Of a stretch of DNA of 64,000 nt, positions 34,709 to 43,620 are shown in pieces. The notes beneath the pieces were generated by a model. It ran no database searches. It saw nothing but the letters and a program-made list of their open reading frames with translations, and was not told where the DNA came from. Every line of letters begins with the position of its first letter. The first letter of the stretch is position 1. The position numbers and the translations under genes are program-made. Source of the stretch: Nitratireductor alexandrii (GTDB lineage: Bacteria > Pseudomonadota > Alphaproteobacteria > Rhizobiales > Rhizobiaceae); assembly GCF_004000215.1 (NCBI RefSeq), contig NZ_RBVY01000009.1:1-64000 (forward strand), written 5' to 3'.

Positions 34709-36322
34709 ATGAACCGCATCTTCGAAACCCCGCTCTATCCCTATCGGCGCTCGCCCGATCAGGACGCGGCCGGGCCCGTGCGCCATCCGGTCGTCGTGGT
34801 CGGTGCCGGGCCGGTCGGGCTTGCTGCGGCGATCGACCTGGCGCTGCACGACGTGCCCGTCGTCGTGCTCGACGACAACGACAAGGTCTCGTTCGGCTCG
34901 CGCGCGATCTGCTTTGCCAAGCGACCGCTGGAAATCCTCGACCGGCTCGGTTGCGGGGCGCCGATGGTCGAGAAGGGCGTGACCTGGAACCTCGGCAAGG
35001 TCTATTTCGGCGAGCGTCGGGTCTACGGGTTCAACCTGTTGCCGGAGGCGGGCCACAAGCGGCCGGCCTTCATCAACCTGCAGCAATATCATTTCGAAAA
35101 ATATCTGGTTGACCGGGTTCGCGAACTCGAGGCCGAGGGCAGGCCGATCGAGATCCGGGGTCGAAACCGGGTGACGGCGGTGGAACCTAGCGCGGATGGG
35201 GTGCGCATTGACGTGGAAACCCCCGAGGGCCCCTACCGGCTCGCCGCCGACTGGCTGATCGCCTGCGATGGCGCCGGCTCGCCGGTGCGCGCCATGATGG
35301 GGCTCGATTTCGTCGGCCGCGTCTTCGAGGACAATTTCCTGATCGCCGACGTGCGCATGGAGGCCGATTTCCCCACCGAGCGCTGGTTCTGGTTCGACCC
35401 GCCCTTCAACAAGGGCCAGTCCGCGCTGCTGCACAAGCAGCCGGACGGGGTCTGGCGGATCGACCTGCAACTGGGCTGGGATATCGACAAGGAACGCGAG
35501 AAGAAACCGGAAAACGTCATTCCGCGGCTGAAGGCGATGCTCGGCGAGGACGCACGCTTCGAACTGGAATGGGTTTCGATCTACACCTTCCAGTGCCGGC
35601 GCATGGAGCGCTTCCGGCACGGGCGGGTGGTGTTTGCCGGCGACGCCGCCCATCAGGTTTCGCCGTTCGGCGCGCGCGGCGCCAATTCGGGCCTGCAGGA
35701 TACCGACAATCTGGTCTGGAAGCTGAAACTGATGCTCGACGGGCTGGCGCCCGAAAGCCTGCTCGACAGCTATGACGACGAACGCCTCCATGGTGCCGAC
35801 GAGAATATCCGCAACTCGACCCGGTCGACCGACTTCATCACGCCGAAATCCGAGGCCAGCCGGCTGTTTCGCGACGCGGTTCTCGACCTGTCGGAAAGCT
35901 TCGCGTTCGCCCGGCCGCTGGTCAATTCGGGCCGGCTGTCGGTGCCGTGCACCTATGACGGGTCGCCGCTCAACGGAGCCGATGCCGGCGACATGCCTGC
36001 GCGTACCCGGCCCGGCTCGCCGGCAGCCGACGCGCCGGTGGCGGGCGGCTGGCTGCTCGACCGGCTCGGCGCCGGCTTCCAGCTTCTGACGATCGATCGC
36101 GACGCGCCCGACCGGCTCGATGTTGACGGCGTCGAGATCGCACGGGTCGCGCTGTCGGCGAGCGACGACCCGTCCGGCGCGCTCGCAGAGCGTTATCTCG
36201 GCGCGACTTCGGGCGCGGTCTATCTGATGCGGCCCGACCAGCACGTGGCCGCGCGCTGGCTGGCCTTTGACGAAGAGGCCGTGCGCGCCGCCCTCAAACG
36301 CGCGGTCGGGCGGGAGACATGA
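34709..36322 (+). CDS. FAD-dependent aromatic-ring monooxygenase, PheA/MhpA type (537 aa)
   Basis: Such enzymes hydroxylate aromatic rings using NAD(P)H and O2. The FAD-binding GxGxxG is in VVVVGAGPVGLAAAIDLAL, the DG motif in WLIACDGAGSPVRAMMG, and the GD motif in VVFAGDAAHQVSPFGARGAN. A thioredoxin-like C-terminal domain follows, normal for phenol-hydroxylase-type proteins. It overlaps the DUF2783 gene by 4 bases and belongs to the hmgA cluster. The substrate is probably a phenolic acid upstream of ring cleavage. Confidence 0.87.
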   Translation: MNRIFETPLYPYRRSPDQDAAGPVRHPVVVVGAGPVGLAAAIDLALHDVPVVVLDDNDKVSFGSRAICFAKRPLEILDRLGCGAPMVEKGVTWNLGKVYFGERRVYGFNLLPEAGHKRPAFINLQQYHFEKYLVDRVRELEAEGRPIEIRGRNRVTAVEPSADGVRIDVETPEGPYRLAADWLIACDGAGSPVRAMMGLDFVGRVFEDNFLIADVRMEADFPTERWFWFDPPFNKGQSALLHKQPDGVWRIDLQLGWDIDKEREKKPENVIPRLKAMLGEDARFELEWVSIYTFQCRRMERFRHGRVVFAGDAAHQVSPFGARGANSGLQDTDNLVWKLKLMLDGLAPESLLDSYDDERLHGADENIRNSTRSTDFITPKSEASRLFRDAVLDLSESFAFARPLVNSGRLSVPCTYDGSPLNGADAGDMPARTRPGSPAADAPVAGGWLLDRLGAGFQLLTIDRDAPDRLDVDGVEIARVALSASDDPSGALAERYLGATSGAVYLMRPDQHVAARWLAFDEEAVRAALKRAVGRET

Positions 36323-36522
36323 CGATGGCGAAACTCGTTACACAGCCCAACATTGCCGGTCCGGACGACTTCTATGCCGAGTTGCTGGCGCTGCATGACG
36401 GGCGCGACAAGGCTGAAAGCGACGCCATCAACGCGCGACTGATCCTGTTGCTGGCCAACCATATCGGCGACCGGGACGTGCTGCGCGAAGCATTCGAGGC
36501 GGCGGCCGGCGCGAAAAAATAA
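36319..36522 (+). CDS. DUF2783 protein (67 aa)
   Basis: A small helical protein: MTMAKLVTQPNIAGPDDFYA, then ELLALHDG and ARLILLLANHIGDRDVLREA. This is the DUF2783 pattern, often found directly after FAD aromatic monooxygenase genes, as here (ATGA overlap). It is likely a helper or stability partner of that enzyme. It is convergent with the XRE regulator gene. Confidence 0.85.
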   Translation: MTMAKLVTQPNIAGPDDFYAELLALHDGRDKAESDAINARLILLLANHIGDRDVLREAFEAAAGAKK

Positions 36523-36545
36523 GCCGGCTATCGACCCTGGCATTG

Positions 36546-37181
36546 TTATGCCGACGATGCCTCCTGCGGCTCGAACGGACGTGTGCACACCACCAGCATG
36601 CGGGCGCCGTCGGGCCCGGCTGCGGCATAGAGATGGCCGCGGCCCGAATCGAAATAGGCGCTCTCGCCCGTGGCCAGCGTGACGGGCTCCAGGTCCTGGA
36701 AATGAATAGTCACGCTGCCGTCGATGACGAAGGCGAATTCTTCGCCGGCATGGCTGATGAAGCGGTCGAAGCGCATCGTCTCCAGCGGCCGCAAGGTACC
36801 CAGCATCGGCGTCATGCCCTTGTGCCACAGATCGGGAAACAGCATCTCGTAGGAATAGTTTTCCGTCTCATGCAGCCGGAACTCGCCGATGCGCGACACC
36901 GCGACCTCGCCCGGGCGGAAGCGTTCGCCATGTTCTGAAAACAGCGCCGACACGTCGACGCCGAGACCGTCGGCGAGCTGGCTGAAACGGTCATAGGTCA
37001 GCGCCATCAGGCCGCGCTCGACCTTCGACACGGTTGATACGGCAAGCCGCGAGCTTTTCGCCACCTCTGCGAGGGTCAGGCCGCGCTCGTGGCGGATTTC
37101 GCGCAGCCGCTCGCCCATTCTGACACGGCGGTCGGCCGGTTCCATCCGTTTCGGGGTGCGTCGATCGGTGGGTTTGTCCAT
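36546..37181 (-). CDS. XRE-family transcription regulator with C-terminal cupin (211 aa)
   Basis: The N-terminal helix-turn-helix (RLREIRHERGLTLAEVAKSS...VSTVSKVERG, about residues 25-80) is followed by a cupin sensor domain (about 105-200; FISHAGEEFAFVIDGSVTIHF, LATGESAYFDSGRGHLY). Such regulators bind a small metabolite and control the adjacent catabolic genes. It is divergent from the 37325 operon, with a pair of palindromes in between that are its probable sites. Confidence 0.88.
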   Translation of the reverse strand: MDKPTDRRTPKRMEPADRRVRMGERLREIRHERGLTLAEVAKSSRLAVSTVSKVERGLMALTYDRFSQLADGLGVDVSALFSEHGERFRPGEVAVSRIGEFRLHETENYSYEMLFPDLWHKGMTPMLGTLRPLETMRFDRFISHAGEEFAFVIDGSVTIHFQDLEPVTLATGESAYFDSGRGHLYAAAGPDGARMLVVCTRPFEPQEASSA

Positions 37182-37219
37182 CGGCGAACTCTATGCGCGG
37201 GAGGAGGCCGCGTCCACAT

Positions 37220-37258
37220 ATTTTCCGATGGGAAAATTTCGATTTTCTTATCGGAAAT
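37220..37258. promoter_or_regulatory. Two tandem palindromes, probable XRE-regulator operators
   Basis: ATTTTCCGATGGGAAAAT (37220-37237) is a perfect 7-bp inverted repeat with a 4-base spacer. ATTTTCTTATCGGAAAT (37242-37258) repeats the pattern with one mismatch, 22 bases further on, about two helical turns. They lie in the 143-base gap between the divergent regulator gene and the catabolic operon, in a short AT-rich patch. Confidence 0.6.
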
Positions 37259-37324
37259 TCCTTGTTACGGTTTCGACATGCGCCGGGCGATAGCCCGCGA
37301 CAGGGCTTTTGGGAGGAGGCTTGC

Positions 37325-38470
37325 GTGTCGGACCGTTTGCCGCAAGACGTCGAGATTGCCGTGATCGGCGCGGGCATCGCCGGCGCCTCGGTCGCCGCCG
37401 AACTGGCGACAAGCGCGCGCGTGGCCTTGCTCGAGCGCGAGGCCCAGCCCGGTTATCACACCACCGGCCGTTCGGCGGCGTTGTTTTCGACCATTTACGG
37501 TCCCGCCCCGATCCGCGCCCTGTCGCGCGCCTCGGCCCCATTCTTCGATGCGCCGCCGGAGGGTTTCGCCGCCGGGCCGTTGCTGTCGCCGCGCGGCGTT
37601 ATCATGATCGCCCGCCAGGACCAGCTCGGTTCCGTCGAGGCGATGCTGGCCGAATTGGCGCAGGGCAGCGCGGTCGACCGGCTCGACGCCGCCGCGATCG
37701 CGGCGATGGTGCCGCTTCTGCGCCCGGGCTATGCGGTTGCCGCCGTGCATGAGCCGGGCGCGCGCGACATTGACGTTGATGCGCTGCACCAGGGATATCT
37801 GCGCCGCTTTCGTGCCCGTGGCGGTCGGCTTGTGACCGACGGCGGCGTCGACGCGCTGGCGCATGACGGTCAGGGCTGGCGAATCGATACCGGCCGCGGT
37901 GCCATTCGCGCCGGCACGGTGGTCAACGCCGCCGGCGCCTGGGCGGACGAAATCGCCGCCCTGGCCGGCGCGGCCCCAGTCGGGCTGGTGCCCAAGCGCC
38001 GGACCGCGATGATCGTTTCGGCTCCGGAAGGAGTTTCGGTATCCGGCTATCCGACCGTCGTCGACATCGACGAGCAATTCTATTTGAAGCCCGACTCCGG
38101 CCGCCTGCTGATTTCGCCGGCCGACGAGACGCCGTCGCCGCCCTGCGACGCCCAGCCGGAAGAGATCGACATCGCGGTCTGTGTCGACCGCATCGAGCGG
38201 GCCTTCGACCTCAAGGTGGCGCGCATCGACAACAAATGGGCGGGGCTGCGCAGTTTCGTCGCCGACAAGGTGCCGGTCGCCGGTTACGACCCGTCGGTGC
38301 CCGGCTTCTTCTGGCTGGCCGGGCAGGGCGGCTACGGCATCCAGTCCGCGCCGGCGCTGGCGCGTTGCGCGGCGGCGCTGGTGCTGCGCGCCGACCCGCC
38401 GGCCGACATTGTCGAGCACGGTCTCGATGTGCGCGATCTGGCGCCCGAACGCCCGGCGTGCCGCCGATGA
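37325..38470 (+). CDS. FAD-dependent oxidoreductase, D-amino-acid oxidase (DAO) family (381 aa)
   Basis: DAO-family enzymes oxidise amines or amino acids. The FAD-binding motif IAVIGAGIAGASVAAELA opens the protein, TTGRSAALFSTIYGP follows (isoalloxazine contact), and the C-terminal GLRSFVADKVPVAGYDP...FFWLAGQGGYGIQSAPALA is typical. GTG 37325 has GGAGG 8 bases upstream. It is the first gene of a seven-gene operon and overlaps the next by 4 bases. The substrate is likely an amino-acid-like compound imported by the TRAP transporter. Confidence 0.85.
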   Translation: MSDRLPQDVEIAVIGAGIAGASVAAELATSARVALLEREAQPGYHTTGRSAALFSTIYGPAPIRALSRASAPFFDAPPEGFAAGPLLSPRGVIMIARQDQLGSVEAMLAELAQGSAVDRLDAAAIAAMVPLLRPGYAVAAVHEPGARDIDVDALHQGYLRRFRARGGRLVTDGGVDALAHDGQGWRIDTGRGAIRAGTVVNAAGAWADEIAALAGAAPVGLVPKRRTAMIVSAPEGVSVSGYPTVVDIDEQFYLKPDSGRLLISPADETPSPPCDAQPEEIDIAVCVDRIERAFDLKVARIDNKWAGLRSFVADKVPVAGYDPSVPGFFWLAGQGGYGIQSAPALARCAAALVLRADPPADIVEHGLDVRDLAPERPACRR

Positions 38471-39744
38471 TCTGGCTCGTTCCGCTTGCCGCACTGGGGC
38501 TTTTGGCGTCGGGCCTGGCGCTCGCTTATGTGATCGGCGCCTCGGCGGTGCTTGCCTTCCTGGTGACGGACAATGCGCGCTATCTCGCCATTCTGCCGCA
38601 AAAAGTATTTTCCCAGATCAGCGTCTTCGCGCTTTTGGCGATGCCGCTGTTCATCCTCGCCGGCGAGATCATGAACCGGGCCGGCGTCACCCGGGCCCTG
38701 ATCGACCTGTCGATGGCGCTGGTCGGGCGCCTGCGTGGCGGGCTCGGCCACGTCAACATCATGACCAGCGTGTTTTTCGCCGGCATTTCCGGTTCGGCGG
38801 TCGCCGACGCGGCCGCGCTCTCCAACACGCTGGTGCCGGCGATGCGCGAGCGCGGCTACTCGGCCACCTATGCCGGCGCCATCACCGCGTCCTCCTCGAT
38901 CATCGGGCCGATCGTGCCGCCCTCCATCATCCTGATCTTTTACGGCGCGCTGATGCAGACCTCGGTGGCGGCGCTGTTCATGGCCGGCATTCTGCCGGGG
39001 CTGCTTTTGACCGGGGCCTTGTTCGCGCTCAATGCCTGGTATGCCTGGCGCGACGACCATCCGCGCCTGGAGTGCGGCGAGGCGCCCGCCTTCGGCCCGA
39101 CCCTGGTCGGGGCCCTGCCGGCGCTCAGCCTGCCGCTGATCATTGTCGGCGGCATCGTTTTCGGCTGGATGACGCCAACGGAAGCCGCCGCCGTTGCCGT
39201 GGTAGCCGCACTTGCCGCCGGCACCTTCTACACCGGCATCACCCGCCAGGGGCTTCTGGAGGCGCTGCGGCGCACGGCAACGCTCACCGGTTCGATCTTC
39301 ATCATCCTGTGCGCCGTCGCGGCCCTCGGCCACCTGGCCGCGCTGGAGCGCATTCCCGAGGCGATCGCCGCGCTGGTCGCAGATCTCGGCCTCGGACCGA
39401 TCGGTTTCATGCTGGCCATGAACATCATTTTCATCGTTGCCGGCATGGTGCTCGACATCACCGTGGCGCTGGCGCTGCTGGTGCCGCTGCTCGCCCCGGT
39501 CGCGCTCGCCGGCGGCGCCGACCCGGTCCATCTCGGCATCGTGATCTGCTTCAATCTGTGTATCGGGCTGGTCTCGCCGCCCCTCGGCGGTTGCCTGCTG
39601 ATCGTCTCGGCCGTCACCCGCGTCGGCTACTGGCAACTCGCGCGCGCCGTCATTCCTTTCGTCGTTCTGGAGATGGCGGTGCTTGGCGTCATCATCGTCT
39701 TTCCGCAGATCAGTCTTGTCCTGCCCCGCGCCATGGGGTTGTGA
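38467..39744 (+). CDS. dctM: TRAP transporter large permease, DctM type (425 aa)
   Basis: This is the 12-helix, cation-coupled membrane subunit of a tripartite periplasmic transporter. Hydrophobic segments fill the protein; family motifs are AMPLFILAGEIMNRAG, FAGISGSAVADAAALS, ASSSIIGPIVPPSIILI and LVSPPLGGCLLI. It overlaps the DAO gene (ATGA). The gene order M-P-Q is unusual; most TRAP clusters run P-Q-M. Confidence 0.94.
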   Translation: MIWLVPLAALGLLASGLALAYVIGASAVLAFLVTDNARYLAILPQKVFSQISVFALLAMPLFILAGEIMNRAGVTRALIDLSMALVGRLRGGLGHVNIMTSVFFAGISGSAVADAAALSNTLVPAMRERGYSATYAGAITASSSIIGPIVPPSIILIFYGALMQTSVAALFMAGILPGLLLTGALFALNAWYAWRDDHPRLECGEAPAFGPTLVGALPALSLPLIIVGGIVFGWMTPTEAAAVAVVAALAAGTFYTGITRQGLLEALRRTATLTGSIFIILCAVAALGHLAALERIPEAIAALVADLGLGPIGFMLAMNIIFIVAGMVLDITVALALLVPLLAPVALAGGADPVHLGIVICFNLCIGLVSPPLGGCLLIVSAVTRVGYWQLARAVIPFVVLEMAVLGVIIVFPQISLVLPRAMGL

Positions 39745-39790
39745 CGCAACAGGGCCGAACCGACAATAACGGCCAGAAAGGGAGGAGAAC

Positions 39791-40771
39791 ATGAAACTTC
39801 GACTTTGGATCGGAAGCCTCGCGCTCGCTGCCGCCGTCGGCCTCGCGCCGCCGGTGCGGGCGCAGACGGTCAAGGTGGCGCTCGACAGCCCGCCGGACCT
39901 CGAGCAGTCCGGCACCTATGTGTGGGCGCATGCCTTCGCGACCTATCTCAACGAGAACGGCATCGAGGCGGAGGAGTTCCAGCGCGGTGCGCTGGGCGAG
40001 GAGGCCGAGCGCCTCGATCAGGTCAGCCAGGGCCTGCTTGAAGTGTCGATGTCGGACGTGAAATCGGCCGGCACGCTCGATACGCTGATCTACGGCGTCT
40101 ATCTGCCCTATTTCTTCGACGACCTCGGCGAGGTCGACGAGGCGCTTTACGCGGGCGGTATGCTCGAGAAGATCAATGCCGGCACGACGCCCAAGGGCGT
40201 GCGGGTGCTCGGCGTCGCCCATCTCGGCCTCCCGGCCGGCATCTTCAACACCAAGAAGCCGGTTGCCGGCGTGGCCGACATGGCCGGGCTGCGCATGCGC
40301 GCGCTCGACGAGATCCAGATCTCGCTGTTCGAGGCCTGGGGTTCGACCGGCACCATCGTGAGCTGGGCCGAAGTGCCGAACGCGCTCCAGACGGGGGTCG
40401 CCGACGGCTATATCAACCCGCCTTTCGTGCCGCTTCTGTTCGGCCATACCGGCTTCATCAAGCACTTCACCGATGCCGGGACTTCGCCCTCGGTCCGCCT
40501 CGCGATCGCGTCCGAGGACTGGTATCAGGGCCTGTCCGAGGAAGAGCGCCAGACGGTCGACGATGCCGTCAAGGCGGCCGACAAGGCCAATCGCGCATGG
40601 CTTGAAAAGCGTTCCGGCATTCTCGACGCGCTCGAGGAGGCCGGCATCGCCGTCACCCGCCTGACGCCGGAGGCCCGTGCCGAGTTCCGCGAAAAATCCC
40701 GGGCGGTCTACACCGCCGGTCCGGTCAACGCCGATCAGCTCGCCACCTGGTCGGCCTCTCTGGGACGCTGA
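39791..40771 (+). CDS. dctP: TRAP transporter substrate-binding protein, DctP type (326 aa)
   Basis: A signal peptide (MKLRLWIGSLALAAAVGLAP, cleavage near ...VRA-QT) sends it to the periplasm, where it captures the substrate. The family pattern includes QVSQGLLEVSM, LRMRALDEIQISLFEAWG and EVPNALQTGVADGYINPPF. The conserved Arg that usually binds the substrate carboxylate is probably in LRMRALDE. AAAGGGAGGAG precedes the ATG. Confidence 0.93.
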   Translation: MKLRLWIGSLALAAAVGLAPPVRAQTVKVALDSPPDLEQSGTYVWAHAFATYLNENGIEAEEFQRGALGEEAERLDQVSQGLLEVSMSDVKSAGTLDTLIYGVYLPYFFDDLGEVDEALYAGGMLEKINAGTTPKGVRVLGVAHLGLPAGIFNTKKPVAGVADMAGLRMRALDEIQISLFEAWGSTGTIVSWAEVPNALQTGVADGYINPPFVPLLFGHTGFIKHFTDAGTSPSVRLAIASEDWYQGLSEEERQTVDDAVKAADKANRAWLEKRSGILDALEEAGIAVTRLTPEARAEFREKSRAVYTAGPVNADQLATWSASLGR

Positions 40772-40775
40772 GCGG

Positions 40776-41318
40776 ATGCGGGCCGTGGCCGCGATCCTCG
40801 ACCGGCTTTCGGCATCGCTCAACGCGGCCGCGCTATGGGGCGCGGTCGCGGCGGTGGTGGTGATGGTGCTGGCGGCGAGCTGGCAGGTCGTGGCCCGCTA
40901 CATCCTTGCCGCGCCGCCGATCTGGACCGAGGAACTCGCCCGTTACGCCATGGTGTGGGCCGGCATGCTGGGCGCATCCTGCGCCTTTCGAGCCCATGCC
41001 GACCCGAACCTGTTTCCCACAATGCGCGACAAGGCCGGCCCGGTCGGCGCCTTGATGGCGCTGGCGCGGCTTGCCGGCGTGGCCGTCTTTGCCGCGCCGG
41101 TTCTTTATTATTCGCTCTTGAGCGCTTCCGGCGACCCGACACGCGGCTATCTCGCCCGTCTGGCCGGCCGCAATTCCGAGACGCTGGGCATCTCCATGGC
41201 CTGGTTCGGCCTCGCCATTCCGATCGCCTTCGCGCTGATCTTTCTACATCTCCTGGCCGATTTCGCCGCCCGGCTGTCGGCCTTTGATCCCGACGAACAG
41301 CAGGACAGCACGCCGTGA
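40776..41318 (+). CDS. dctQ: TRAP transporter small permease, DctQ type (180 aa)
   Basis: Four membrane helices are visible (about residues 15-38, 50-68, 88-108, 135-160), as expected for DctQ. Family features are SWQVVARYILAAPPIWTEEL and AMVWAGMLGASCAFRAHADP. ATG 40776 starts 2 bases after the DctP stop. It overlaps the next gene by 4 bases. Confidence 0.9.
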   Translation: MRAVAAILDRLSASLNAAALWGAVAAVVVMVLAASWQVVARYILAAPPIWTEELARYAMVWAGMLGASCAFRAHADPNLFPTMRDKAGPVGALMALARLAGVAVFAAPVLYYSLLSASGDPTRGYLARLAGRNSETLGISMAWFGLAIPIAFALIFLHLLADFAARLSAFDPDEQQDSTP

Positions 41319-42769
41319 AAAAAGTCTTCATCGCCGGCCTCGCCACCGAGACCAACACGTTTTCGCCGATTCCGACCGGCCTGGCCTCGTTCGAGGAAAC
41401 CTTTCTGAGCCGTGAGGCGACGCGGGAAACGCCGAACCTGTTTTCCGCGCCGCTGCATGTGTGGCGCCGCCGCGCCGAGGAACGCGGCTGGCAGGTGGTC
41501 GAAAGCCTCGCCGCCTTCGCCCAGCCGGCCGGACCCACGATCGGCTCTGTCTACGAGGCCTTCCGCGCCGAAATCCTCGCCGACCTGCGCAAGGCGATGC
41601 CGGTCGACATCGTGCTCTTGTCGATGCACGGCGCGATGATCGCCCAGGGCTGCGACGATTGCGAAGGCGATCTGATGGCGCATATCCGCGAGCTTGTCGG
41701 CACGGAAGCGGTGCTCGGGCTCGAGATCGACCCGCACAACCATCTCACCCCGCTGATGCTCGAAGCCGCCGATCTGATCGTTTGCTACAAGGAATATCCG
41801 CATACCGATTCGCCGGACCGGGCCGAGGAACTGTTTACGCTCGCCGCCGATACAGCCGACGGCAAGATCCGGCCGGTCATGCGCGATTATGACTGCCGCA
41901 TGATGGGCTCCTATCAGACGCCGAAGGAGCCGATGCGCGGTTTTGTCGACGCGATGATGGCCCGCGAGGGACACGGCGGCATCCTGTCCTTGTCGCTCGC
42001 GCACGGTTTTCCCTGGGGCGACCACCCGCTGGTCGGCACGCGCATGCTTGCGATCGCCGACGGCGACGCCGACCTCGCCGCCGCAACCGCGCGCGAATTC
42101 GGCGAGAAATTGTGGTCGATCCGGGAAGGGTTGCGCTCGGACTTCCCGTCGATCGACGCGGCGCTGGACCGGGCGAGCGCGTCCAACGGCAACCCGGTCG
42201 TGCTGGCCGACTATGCCGACAATGCCGGCGGCGGCGCGCCGAGCGATGCCACCTTCGTCCTCCAGGAAGTGCTCAAGCGCGGGCTCAAGGACATCGTGCT
42301 CGGACTTTTCTGGGACCCGGGCGTGGTGCGCATGTGCCAGGAAGCCGGCGAGGGCGCGGTGATGCCGATCCGCCTCGGCGGCAAGGTCGGGCCGATGTCC
42401 GGCGACCCGGTCGACATCACCGTCACCGTCCGCAAGGCGGCCAGGAACCTTTCCCAGCATATGGGCGAGACGCTGATGCCGATGGGCAATATGGTCTGGC
42501 TGGAGGCCGACGGCGTGCATCTGGTCGTCAACGATCTGCGCACCCAGACCTTCCACCCCGAAGCCTTCACCCAGCTCGGTATCGATCTCGAGGCGATGCG
42601 CATCGTGGTGGTCAAATCCTCGCAGCATTTTTATGCCGGCTTCGCCCCGATCGCCGCCGAGGTGATCCATATGGCGACCCCCGGCGCGATCGCGCCCGAT
42701 TTCGCCGCCATTCCCTTCACCCGCAGAAAGGGCGACTATTGGCCCAAAGTGGAGGATCCGTTCGCATGA
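41315..42769 (+). CDS. M81-family metallopeptidase, MlrC (microcystinase C)-like (484 aa)
   Basis: The sequence follows the M81 pattern: KVFIAGLATETNTFSPIPTG, VLLSMHGAMIAQGCDDCEGDL, LGLEIDPHNHLT, CYKEYPHTDSPDRAEEL and ADYADNAGGGAPSDATF, with the conserved Asp/His metal ligands. MlrC cleaves linear microcystin-derived peptides, but most relatives act on unknown amides. GTG 41315 overlaps the dctQ stop. In this operon it may cleave the amide bond of the imported compound. Confidence 0.85.
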   Translation: MKKVFIAGLATETNTFSPIPTGLASFEETFLSREATRETPNLFSAPLHVWRRRAEERGWQVVESLAAFAQPAGPTIGSVYEAFRAEILADLRKAMPVDIVLLSMHGAMIAQGCDDCEGDLMAHIRELVGTEAVLGLEIDPHNHLTPLMLEAADLIVCYKEYPHTDSPDRAEELFTLAADTADGKIRPVMRDYDCRMMGSYQTPKEPMRGFVDAMMAREGHGGILSLSLAHGFPWGDHPLVGTRMLAIADGDADLAAATAREFGEKLWSIREGLRSDFPSIDAALDRASASNGNPVVLADYADNAGGGAPSDATFVLQEVLKRGLKDIVLGLFWDPGVVRMCQEAGEGAVMPIRLGGKVGPMSGDPVDITVTVRKAARNLSQHMGETLMPMGNMVWLEADGVHLVVNDLRTQTFHPEAFTQLGIDLEAMRIVVVKSSQHFYAGFAPIAAEVIHMATPGAIAPDFAAIPFTRRKGDYWPKVEDPFA

Positions 42770-43620
42770 CCAACCCGCTGATTGCCGCCCGCGACCGTTT
42801 CGCCGCGTGCCACCCCGAACAGCGCGTGAGCCTGCGCGGGCGAGAATGGGGCGTGGTTGCGGCCGGCACCGACGGCCCGGCTCTCGTCCTGATTCCGGGC
42901 ACGCTGGGCCGCGCCGATATTTTCTGGCAGCAGATCGAGGCGCTGGCCGGGCGCGCCCGGGTAATTGCCGTCACCTATCCCGACAGCGGCGGCGTGCGCG
43001 AGTGGGCGGGCGACCTGGCCGAACTCCTGCGGCAGCGCGGCGTGCGGGCGGCGACGGTGCTCGGCTCCTCGCTCGGCGGCTATCTCGCGCAATATTTCGC
43101 CGCCATTCATCCGGAGCTGGTGAAGCGGCTGCTCGCCGCCAACACGCTCGGTTCGGTGGACGAGATCAGGCAGTTTCCCCCCTACAATTCCGATCTCGAC
43201 CAGGCGCCGATCGCCGAGCTGAGGGACGGTTTCGGACGCGGCTTGACCGCGTGGGGAAAAACCCATCCGGACCAGGCCGATCTGGTCGCGCTGCTGATGG
43301 CCGAGCAGGGCGGTCGTATCCGCGAAGCGGAATTGCGAACCCGGTTGAAGGCGCTTCGCGACGGACCCGATCTGCCGCCCGTTTCCCTGCCGCATGAGCG
43401 CATCGTCGCCATCGAGAGTGAAGACGACCCGCTGCTGCCGCAGCCGATGCGAGAGGCGCTGCGTGCGCGGCTCGACCCGGGCGTGTGCTACCGGTTCGCC
43501 TGGGGCGGCCATTTTCCCTACGTGGTCCGCCCGGCCGCCTATACCGGGCTTTTGGAAGAACAGCTCGAGCTGGAGGTCACCGGCCAGGGGTGGGGCGAGG
43601 GGGCGATGCGCCGGCAATGA
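42766..43620 (+). CDS. Alpha/beta hydrolase (284 aa)
   Basis: The fold is clear: an oxyanion loop VLIPGTLGRADIFW, nucleophile elbow VLGSSLGGYLAQYFA (Ser in G-x-S-x-G), an acidic residue in VAIESEDDPLLPQ and the catalytic His in FAWGGHFPYVV. It is about average length. It is coupled to both neighbours by ATGA overlaps. The substrate is unknown, probably an ester or amide in the same pathway. Confidence 0.83.
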   Translation: MTNPLIAARDRFAACHPEQRVSLRGREWGVVAAGTDGPALVLIPGTLGRADIFWQQIEALAGRARVIAVTYPDSGGVREWAGDLAELLRQRGVRAATVLGSSLGGYLAQYFAAIHPELVKRLLAANTLGSVDEIRQFPPYNSDLDQAPIAELRDGFGRGLTAWGKTHPDQADLVALLMAEQGGRIREAELRTRLKALRDGPDLPPVSLPHERIVAIESEDDPLLPQPMREALRARLDPGVCYRFAWGGHFPYVVRPAAYTGLLEEQLELEVTGQGWGEGAMRRQ

